A DNA stretch of 5,580 bases from Verrucomicrobiales bacterium (GTDB lineage Bacteria > Verrucomicrobiota > Verrucomicrobiia > Verrucomicrobiales > DEV007): contig JALRFZ010000253.1 of assembly GCA_023253615.1 (NCBI GenBank), positions 1 through 5,580 on the forward strand, written 5' to 3'. The notes under the pieces are model-generated. The model searched no databases, was not told where the DNA came from, and saw nothing but the letters and a program-made list of their open reading frames with translations. Shown one piece after another: positions 1-5,580 of the stretch. A program made the translations under genes and the position numbers. Numbering within the stretch: position 1 is the first letter of the stretch; each line of letters opens with the position of its first letter.

Positions 1-2327
1 GCGAGGACCTCGGCGGTGTCTTTCAACCGGGCGCCGGAGTAACGCCAGCGCATCGGCGGGAAGGTGGACCAAAGCTCCTCGTTGAGCGCGCGGCTTGTCG
101 ATTGCGAGGTCACGGCATGCTCGCGGCCGGCGGCCGTGAGATGGATGTGGTAGGCCGACTCGGGCGTGTCGTAGCGCGTCGAGGTGCCGGGCGTGTAGGC
201 GACGGGGAGAAGATCCTGGAGGACGCGGCTGTCGTGACCATGCGGCATGTAGCGGGGACCGGCGACGCAGACGAGGAGGGCGCCACGTTTGGTCACGGCT
301 TCCTCGATCGCGGCGAGATCGCGGTCGGAGAGGGCATTCGGAGGGATGTCGCCGAGGATGATGACGTCGAAGCGCTGCCATTCCGAATGGATCTGCGGCA
401 GATAGGACGCCTCGGCCTCGCCGAAGGGACGCGAGGCGCTCGCGTAGACCGTGGGCGGCTGCGGACCGCGGTGAATCTCGTCGGGATTCAACAGCACGTA
501 TTGGAGGTGCACCGACTTGTCGCGACCGTAGAAAAGATTGCGCAGGTAGCGGAATTCCCAGCGGGGGAAACCATCGACGAGGAGCACGTTGGTGCGGTCA
601 TCGGTCACCGCGACCTTGAAATCCCACGAGTTGTTTTCCTTGAAGATTTCGCGGTCGTCGGGCTTCAGCCGCACCTGGTAATCTTGGATGCCCTTCGCCT
701 CGGGTTTGTGGACGAAATGGATCTCGGTGCGGAAACTGACGTCGGTGACATCGATGTTGACGGTCTCGATCACTTCCTCGCCCGAGACGAGTTCGGCCTG
801 CACTTTTTCGCCGAGGAAACCATCGAGCTTCGCCGTGGCGGTGACGACGACCCGGTCGTCGAGGTAGATGGATTCGGGCGCGTTGAGCGAGAGCAGGGAA
901 ATATCGACCGGACCCAGATCCGCGCCGAGGGGCACGGCGGAGAGAGGCGCATTGCGCACCGCGAGCTGGCGCAGGCTGTCCTCGGGCAGGGAGGCGCCGT
1001 TGTGGCGACCGTCGCCTAACAAAAGTACCCCGGCGAGCGACTCGGGCGAGGTGTTGTCGAGGACGTGCTCGAGCGCGCCGGTGAGGTCGGTCTGGGCGTT
1101 TTCGGGTTTTGCTCCGATCTCCGCGCCTTCCTCCTCCGCGAGCGGATCGGAGACCTGCGTCACGTCGCGGGCGAAGCGGTAGTAGCGCAGGTTGTAGCGA
1201 TCCTTCAGCCGACCCAACAGGGTCGGATCGACGGCCTGACCCTCTTCGGTCTCCGGCGTTTCGCCCTCGGCGGCCCCGGTGGCGGGCATGGGGGCGGAAA
1301 GGACGCGTTTCGCGAGTTCGGCGCGCGGGGTCGTAGCGGCCTCCTCGACGAATTTTTTCGTCGGGGCATCGAGACCGTTGTAGAACGCCTCGTCGGCCTT
1401 CGCGCCGGTAGCCGCGATCGTCTGCACGAGGGGGGCGAGTTCGTTGCGGGCGATTTCGAACTGCTTCACGAGTTCGTCGGCGTTGCCCGAGGCCAGCGCC
1501 TGCGAGGCGAGCGGGAGAATGCGGGAAAGTCCGTCGCGGCTGCGCTTCAGGTAATCGTCAAGCTTGCCCTTCACCTCGCCCGGCAGGTTGGTGGCGAGGG
1601 TGTCGGTGAGGGTTTTGGTCAGGGCGGCACGATCGCTTTCGAGCTTTTTGAAAACCTCGGGCAGCTGCGCGGCGCGGCCTTCGAGTCCGGTCTGCAGATC
1701 CGGTGCGGAGCGCAGGGCGTTCACTTCCTCCGCGAGAGCGGCATCGAGAGCCGCGGCCTGCCGTGCGATCCCGGCGAGGGCGGGACGTTTTTCCAAACCG
1801 GGAACGGCGAGGAGGGCGGCTCGGTCGAGCTTCTGCGCGGGCGTGAGGCGCTGGTCGGAGAGCCGCATCGAATCGGAGTCGTCGATGAGCACCGCGACCT
1901 CGCGCGAGATCTCGCGTTCCTCGATGAAAGAGCGCACCGGCTGCACGAGGATGAGGAGAAGGACGACGAGCGAGGCGAGTCGGAGCCCGAGGAGAAAACG
2001 TCCCTTGCGCGGCGTGACGAGCGATTTTTCGAAGCCGTAGATCCACACGATCGCTTCCGCCGCGGCTCCCCCGAGCAGGGCGATGGCGATGAGCGACCAC
2101 GAAGTGGCGAGGGCGAAGAAGACACCGAGGAACTGGAAGGCGAGCCAGCAGGCGGTCGAGGCGAGAAGGAAGCCGAAAATCGAGAGAGCGACGGTGGCCT
2201 TGGGGAAACGGCCGCGCAGTTTCACCGTGGCGAGCCAGAGGAGGGCGCAGACGATCAGCCCCGGGCCCGAGAGAAAGGGCCCGAGCGAATCGAGGAGGTC
2301 GGTGCGGCTGAAGTCGTCGGTGTTCAC
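1..2327 (-). CDS. VWA-domain membrane protein with amidotransferase-like domain, 3' end outside the window
   Basis: The frame is open from a GTG at 2327 to the window edge, giving 775 codons without a stop; the C-terminus is missing. Four membrane segments lie at about 22-36, 45-66, 68-92 and 111-130. Basic loops KLRGR and TPRKGR between them put the N-terminus and the region after 130 outside the cytoplasm. The VWA domain begins at 144-154 with an intact D149-x-S151-x-S153 site. It is interrupted by a helical, charged insert (about 160-372) and resumes with RYYRFA, TDLTGAL (413-419) and LLLGDGRHN (D439). A CARDB/Ig-like sandwich covers about 470-573. An amidotransferase-like fold starts at 580 (VLLVDGFPRWEFRYLRNL) and continues through VIILGDIPP (655-663) and GALLVCVAG (682-690). 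This layout matches large VWA proteins found beside BatA-like genes in Verrucomicrobiota and Planctomycetota. The gene follows the BatA-like gene after 213 bases on the same strand, so co-transcription is likely. GTG was chosen because no ATG occurs upstream in frame and the first in-frame Met is residue 154, inside the VWA domain. No Shine-Dalgarno sequence is seen. Confidence 0.9.
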   Translation of the reverse strand, partial: MNTDDFSRTDLLDSLGPFLSGPGLIVCALLWLATVKLRGRFPKATVALSIFGFLLASTACWLAFQFLGVFFALATSWSLIAIALLGGAAAEAIVWIYGFEKSLVTPRKGRFLLGLRLASLVVLLLILVQPVRSFIEEREISREVAVLIDDSDSMRLSDQRLTPAQKLDRAALLAVPGLEKRPALAGIARQAAALDAALAEEVNALRSAPDLQTGLEGRAAQLPEVFKKLESDRAALTKTLTDTLATNLPGEVKGKLDDYLKRSRDGLSRILPLASQALASGNADELVKQFEIARNELAPLVQTIAATGAKADEAFYNGLDAPTKKFVEEAATTPRAELAKRVLSAPMPATGAAEGETPETEEGQAVDPTLLGRLKDRYNLRYYRFARDVTQVSDPLAEEEGAEIGAKPENAQTDLTGALEHVLDNTSPESLAGVLLLGDGRHNGASLPEDSLRQLAVRNAPLSAVPLGADLGPVDISLLSLNAPESIYLDDRVVVTATAKLDGFLGEKVQAELVSGEEVIETVNIDVTDVSFRTEIHFVHKPEAKGIQDYQVRLKPDDREIFKENNSWDFKVAVTDDRTNVLLVDGFPRWEFRYLRNLFYGRDKSVHLQYVLLNPDEIHRGPQPPTVYASASRPFGEAEASYLPQIHSEWQRFDVIILGDIPPNALSDRDLAAIEEAVTKRGALLVCVAGPRYMPHGHDSRVLQDLLPVAYTPGTSTRYDTPESAYHIHLTAAGREHAVTSQSTSRALNEELWSTFPPMRWRYSGARLKDTAEVL

Positions 2328-2334
2328 GGCAGGG

Positions 2335-2349
2335 GCGGCCGGAGGCCGC
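2335..2349 (-). promoter_or_regulatory. GC-only hairpin just before the GTG start
   Basis: GCGGCC and GGCCGC form a perfect 6-base-pair stem closed by a 3-base loop (TCC on the transcribed strand). The stem ends 7 bases before the GTG at 2327, within the expected ribosome footprint, and takes the place of a Shine-Dalgarno sequence. It has no U-tract, and what follows is CCCTGCC and then the coding region, so it is not an intrinsic terminator. A role in tuning translation of the second gene is possible but inferred only from position; it may equally be the tail of the adjoining repeat element. Confidence 0.5.
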
Positions 2350-2350
2350 A

Positions 2351-2378
2351 GTAAAAGGTAAAAGGTAAAAGGTGAAAG
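2351..2378. repeat. Heptamer tandem repeat, four copies
   Basis: Three exact copies of GTAAAAG (2351-2357, 2358-2364, 2365-2371) and a fourth with one change, GTGAAAG (2372-2378), run head to tail on the plus strand. On the transcribed strand this reads as CTTTTAC units and gives a pyrimidine-rich leader ending 23 bases before the GTG start at 2327. Similar ACCTTTT strings between genes are, from memory, common in verrucomicrobial genomes. It might be slippage-prone, and copy number would change the leader length. Confidence 0.9.
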
Positions 2379-2408
2379 GTGGGGAGAGAGAACGCTTTCA
2401 AGAAATGC

Positions 2409-2497
2409 ATCTGCGGAAATCTGCGGAGATCCGCGGACATCTGCGTGGAATAGAAGGAACGCGGATAAGCGCTGATGAAACGCCGATGACCGCAGAT
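2409..2497. repeat. Decamer repeat array arranged as a long imperfect inverted repeat
   Basis: The left arm has four 10-base units starting at 2409, 2419, 2429 and 2439, each with the core ATCNGCG (ATCTGCGG, ATCTGCGG, ATCCGCGG, ATCTGCGT). The right arm has four units of the reverse complement, again 10 bases apart: GCGGAT (2461), GCTGAT (2471), GCCGAT (2481) and CGCAGAT (2491). About a dozen bases separate the arms (GAATAGAAGGAA). The outermost units pair best (ATCTGCGG against CCGCAGAT). The array could fold as an imperfect stem in the intergenic transcript, or act as DNA with sites spaced by one helical turn. It belongs to a widely scattered intergenic repeat style. Confidence 0.88.
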
Positions 2498-2540
2498 AGG
2501 GACTACGGAGAGATCATGTCTGTTTTCAAAAACCTTCATC

Positions 2541-5500
2541 TCAAGCTTTCCCGAACCTCGCGAGCTGTTCGCGGAAGGCGTTGCTGGGGGCGTCTTTGGA
2601 TTCGAACTGGATCTTGATCTCCTCACCCATGCGGCGGCTGCGGGCGATCCAGCGGGAGAGGACGATCTCGAGCAGGAGGAAGGCGAAGGCGCCGAGCGCA
2701 AGATACTTCCACAACTCCTGGCCGAACTGGTTGCCGTTGAGGAAACCGATCAGCTCCTCGAGCGTTTGTGGCTTTGACAGGGTGACGAAGTTCGCGAGGA
2801 AGGCGTAGTCGGAATCGGTGAGGCGGACGAGACGGCTCTCGGCGGGATCGCGCTTCACGGTGAAGGGGATCTCGCGTCCGCCTTCGCGGAGGAAATCGGT
2901 GAAGAAAGGTGTCTGATCCTCGGGCACGGTCAGCTGGTAGAGGCCGGAGGAGATCTGCCCCTGCAGCTTCAGTACCGATCCGCCGTCCTTCGAACTCAGC
3001 GCGGCGACGCGCGGTTTGCCATCGGGTCCCTTCACGGGGAAGGAGGCGAGGCTGCTCTCGCGGCCGGTCTCGTCGGACTCGCCCGAGAAGGTGCGGAAGC
3101 GCGTCGGCGGGATGATCTGCGAGGGCAGCTTGTCGGCCTCCCACTTCAGGATGGCCTTGGCCTCGCCGCCCTCCTCGCGATAGACGGCGCGGAAATCATA
3201 CCAGCGGTTCTCCTCGATCTTGCCGGAGAAGCGGCGCTCGCGCGTGCCTTGGTTGAACTGCACGACGGACTTGCCGTCGATGAAGATCTCGAGATGGTCG
3301 TCGACCTCGGCCTGGAAGGTGAGGCGCTTCGGATCGGGCACCTGGATCTTGCCGGTCCACTCGACGCGGAAGCCATCGGCGGGAATACCGGGGGCGGGGC
3401 TGCCATTCATCCATTTGAATTGGATCGCGGGATCCTGCCGGGTGTGACCCGGCTCGGTGGCGTTGTGGCTCGCGAAATATCGTCCGATCAGTCCCTCGCC
3501 GAGGGCGCGGCCGCGTTTGCCGGCGAGACCGAGATTGACCTCCCAGCCCGGCTCGAGATTGAGCTGGTAGGAGGCCGGATCGGCGAGGTGGTAGACGAGT
3601 TCGTGGATGAAGGGCAGGAAAGCCTGGCGCGTCACGAGATTGCCGGCGGAGAGGTCGAGGGGGATGCCTAACAAAACCACCTGGCCGCGGCCCGCCTTGC
3701 GGGAGCTGAGGAGGATCTCGCCATTGTTGAGCCGCGCGCCGACGGAGGCATCCTTGGCGAGGGCTTCGGGGATGGCCTGGGGGCGGTAGTTCGTGATGAC
3801 AGTGCCGGAGAAGTCGCTCTTGGCGGGATCGGCGACTTTGGCGAGGGCGGGATGGGTGAGCGTCTGGGCCGAGGGCGAGAAGCCTTCGGTGGCCGAGGCG
3901 ACGACGGGATCAGCGATCGTGGCGGGGAGGAAGGGCGATTCGTCGGCGAGTTTCCAAGCGTTGTAGAAATCGCCCTGCGCCTTGGCTCCGGCGGCGACGA
4001 GGAGCCCGCCGCCGTCTTCGACGTAACGCGCGAGATTCGCCGCGACAGGACCGGAGAGACGGGGCACGTCGGCGAGGATGACGGTGTCGTAGGTCGAGAA
4101 ATCGGAGATCACCCCGAGATCGGGCAGGCCGACCACCTCGGGATCGACGAGGAAACGGATGGGATCGAGGGTGGGATCGTAGTTCGGATTGAAATCATCG
4201 GCGGCCTCGTCGGTGGCCATGGGGATGTTCGCCTCGAGCGTCGGATCGAGGGTGAGGGCCGAGGGCGCGAGGGCCACGGCTGCGAAGGCGGCGGCACGAT
4301 CGAGGGCGCGGGCGGAGGGACGTCCCTCGACGATGAGGACTTTCAATTCATTCGCCACATTCAGCGCCGACCATCCCGTGTTGTCACTCGCGATGTCGTC
4401 TTCGACCTCGAGGGTGAGGGAAAGCGAATGCGCGCCCGCCGCACCGAACTGGTGGGTGAAGGTGACGACCTGCTCCTCGCCGGGGCGGAGCTGGCCGAGC
4501 GAGGCATCGCGGTAGTCGCGGCCGTCGTCGATTTTCAGAACGAGAGCGGCGGGAGTGACGGCTTCATTGCCGGTGTTCGCGACCGTCGCGGTGATCGTGA
4601 CGGGGCGGTCGATTCCGACGATCTCGCGGGAAAGGCGGACATCAGTGACCGCGAGATTCCGCACGAACTCCGGCATGGGCATGCGCCGCACCATGATCTG
4701 TGGCTCGCTCGGCAGGTTCTTGAAGGCATCGCGGAGGAAATTCCAGCGGCCGCTCTGGCCGATTTCCCAGCCGACGTTTTGTTCGTCTGTCAGGATCACG
4801 ATCTGCTTCGCGGGATTGGCCCCCCGGGCGAGGCTGAGGGAGGCGAGGGTGAAGGCCTGGTAGGTGGTCATGGCCCCGTCGAGCGGGGTCAGTTCGTTCA
4901 GCGCGGCTTCGAGGGCGGCCCGGTCGGTCGTGGGATCGAGAACAAGGGCCGAGGGCGAGGGACCGCCCACGATGAGGCTGAAGGCGTGGCCGCGTGGGGC
5001 GCGTTTGACGAGGGTGCGAGCCTCCTCGACGGCGCGTTCGAAATTCGTCGAGCCGTCGGTGGCGATGCCCATCGAGGTCGAGGCGTCGATGATGAGGGCG
5101 ATGTCCTGCCGCGCGCCGGGCGAGAAACGGGAAAGATTGAGAAACTTTTCGAAGAAAATCAGCGCGGCGCAAAGCAACAGGACGAGGACGGAGGCGATCG
5201 CGATGCGGCGACGCCAGATCTTTTCATCGTGCAGGACCACGGAGACGCCGAGTCCGACGACAGCGAGCAGCAGCAGCGGCAGGACGAGGAGCCAGGGGAT
5301 CGTCGATCCCGGCGGAATGAAAGGTCGCGCGAGGGCGAGGGCGAGGAGTCCCACGAGGAGGCAACGGGCCGCCATGAGGAGGGCCTCCTCGAGCTGGATG
5401 CGGCGGTTGCGGATGGCGAGGGATTCGAGGAGAAAATTCATCGCCCCCCAGTCGACGACGCGGCTGGACCGGCGGTTCAGCAGATGGATGATCACCGGGA

Positions 5501-5549
5501 TGGTGATTCCGAGCGCGCCGAGAAGGAGGATGGTGTTGAGGAAAAGCAT
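2541..5549 (-). CDS. BatA-like membrane protein with VWA, CARDB-like, amidotransferase-like and PA14 domains
   Basis: Complete gene of 1002 residues, ATG start and TGA stop. Residues 1-80 look like the BatA/aerotolerance N-terminal double-membrane domain: a segment at about 5-23, then NRR, a conserved-looking VVDWGAMNFLL stretch, and a segment at 56-75. Two further segments follow at about 84-106 and 116-134. The VWA domain spans about 147-260 with an intact metal site: D155-x-S157-x-S159, a Thr near 228/229 and LTDE with D255. A CARDB/Ig-like sandwich (about 292-395) is followed by an amidotransferase-like fold (about 402-655: VLIVEGRP, VILADVP, GGGLLVAAG). That fold lacks a cysteine nucleophile, so catalysis is unlikely. 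Residues 684-815 are a PA14 domain (GLIGRYF, VEWTGKI, DDHLEIFIDGK, ILKWEAD). A last membrane segment (946-968) precedes a basic cytosolic tail. Positive charges at NRR, RNRR, KIWRRR and RSRR place residues 135-945 in the periplasm. The only cysteines (63, 127) lie in membrane segments. Probably a scaffold working with a MoxR ATPase; the partner is unknown. No clear Shine-Dalgarno sequence precedes the ATG. Confidence 0.93.
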   Translation of the reverse strand: MLFLNTILLLGALGITIPVIIHLLNRRSSRVVDWGAMNFLLESLAIRNRRIQLEEALLMAARCLLVGLLALALARPFIPPGSTIPWLLVLPLLLLAVVGLGVSVVLHDEKIWRRRIAIASVLVLLLCAALIFFEKFLNLSRFSPGARQDIALIIDASTSMGIATDGSTNFERAVEEARTLVKRAPRGHAFSLIVGGPSPSALVLDPTTDRAALEAALNELTPLDGAMTTYQAFTLASLSLARGANPAKQIVILTDEQNVGWEIGQSGRWNFLRDAFKNLPSEPQIMVRRMPMPEFVRNLAVTDVRLSREIVGIDRPVTITATVANTGNEAVTPAALVLKIDDGRDYRDASLGQLRPGEEQVVTFTHQFGAAGAHSLSLTLEVEDDIASDNTGWSALNVANELKVLIVEGRPSARALDRAAAFAAVALAPSALTLDPTLEANIPMATDEAADDFNPNYDPTLDPIRFLVDPEVVGLPDLGVISDFSTYDTVILADVPRLSGPVAANLARYVEDGGGLLVAAGAKAQGDFYNAWKLADESPFLPATIADPVVASATEGFSPSAQTLTHPALAKVADPAKSDFSGTVITNYRPQAIPEALAKDASVGARLNNGEILLSSRKAGRGQVVLLGIPLDLSAGNLVTRQAFLPFIHELVYHLADPASYQLNLEPGWEVNLGLAGKRGRALGEGLIGRYFASHNATEPGHTRQDPAIQFKWMNGSPAPGIPADGFRVEWTGKIQVPDPKRLTFQAEVDDHLEIFIDGKSVVQFNQGTRERRFSGKIEENRWYDFRAVYREEGGEAKAILKWEADKLPSQIIPPTRFRTFSGESDETGRESSLASFPVKGPDGKPRVAALSSKDGGSVLKLQGQISSGLYQLTVPEDQTPFFTDFLREGGREIPFTVKRDPAESRLVRLTDSDYAFLANFVTLSKPQTLEELIGFLNGNQFGQELWKYLALGAFAFLLLEIVLSRWIARSRRMGEEIKIQFESKDAPSNAFREQLARFGKA

Positions 5550-5550
5550 C

Positions 5551-5580
5551 TTTAGCTGCCAGCTGTTTGGCTGTTAGCTG
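5551..5580. repeat. CAGCTAA-type tandem repeat, cut by the window edge
   Basis: On the minus strand the bases read as four units, CAGCTAA, CAGCCAAA, CAGCTGG and CAGCTAAA, ending one base before the ATG at 5549. The repeat thus fills the place where a ribosome binding site would sit, and continues or ends outside the window. Imperfect AGCTAACAGC repeats between genes are typical of the same genomes as the other two repeats here. Confidence 0.82.

Noticed and set aside
1065..2354. Plus-strand open frame of 429 codons, with a second at 102-1019
   Set aside because: Both are antisense to the second VWA gene, have low-complexity Arg/Glu/Gly composition and show no domain. The minus-strand reading has coherent motifs throughout.
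2396..2401. TTGAAA on the minus strand as a possible -35 box for the second gene
   Set aside because: No TATAAT-like element lies 16-18 bases downstream, and the sequence there is CCCCACCTTTCAC. Read-through from the upstream gene is simpler.
2522..2533. Small palindrome GTTTTCAAAAAC just after the stop of the BatA-like gene
   Set aside because: The arms are 5 A/T-rich bases with a 2-base loop and no following U-tract, so it is too weak for a terminator.
2372..2617. Plus-strand frame of 81 codons starting in the heptamer repeat
   Set aside because: Its middle is a translation of the decamer array and its end is antisense to the BatA-like gene; there is no ribosome binding site.
2324..2701. 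Minus-strand frame of 125 codons across the spacer
   Set aside because: It begins inside the BatA-like gene in another frame, and the rest is a direct translation of the decamer and heptamer repeats.
3852..5555. Plus-strand open frame of 567 codons antisense to the BatA-like gene
   Set aside because: It is rich in Gly, Arg, Glu and Asp with no recognisable domain, and lies opposite a gene with clear VWA and membrane motifs. Third-position GC bias commonly keeps such antisense frames open.

Overview
This 5.6 kb window is GC-rich. Both real genes lie on the minus strand and appear to form part of one operon of large, membrane-anchored von Willebrand factor A (VWA) proteins. Reading in the direction of transcription (right to left), the window holds: (i) the edge of a short tandem repeat at 5551-5580; (ii) a complete 1002-residue BatA-like VWA protein (5549-2541); (iii) a 213-base spacer that is mostly repeats (2328-2540); (iv) the first 775 codons of a second, related VWA protein (2327 to the left edge, where it runs out of the window).

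Organism. High GC, weak or absent Shine-Dalgarno sequences, low-complexity intergenic repeats (AGCTAAC-, ACCTTTT- and ATCTGCG-type) and a pair of very large BatA-like proteins with glutamine-amidotransferase-like domains suggest Verrucomicrobiota, with Planctomycetota as the main alternative. This is inferred from gene style; there is no marker gene in the window.

How the genes work together. In related bacteria such proteins are usually encoded beside a MoxR-type AAA+ ATPase and a DUF58 protein. Neither is in the window; if present they would be expected upstream, beyond position 5580. Both proteins share the same plan: four N-terminal membrane segments, a VWA domain with an intact DxSxS metal site, a CARDB/Ig-like sandwich and a class-I glutamine-amidotransferase-like fold. 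By the positive-inside rule the large domains of both face the periplasm. A paired, metal-dependent periplasmic protein-binding scaffold is therefore likely, but the substrate or partner is unknown.

Main points for a second look: a PA14 domain nested inside the C-terminal part of the first protein; a roughly 210-residue helical, acidic insert splitting the VWA domain of the second; the only two TTA codons of about 1,780, both inside the same 11-base word; and a spacer holding a symmetrical array of 10-base repeats plus a GC-rich hairpin just before a GTG start. All long plus-strand reading frames (e.g. 102-1019, 1065-2354, 3852-5555) are antisense shadows of the two genes.
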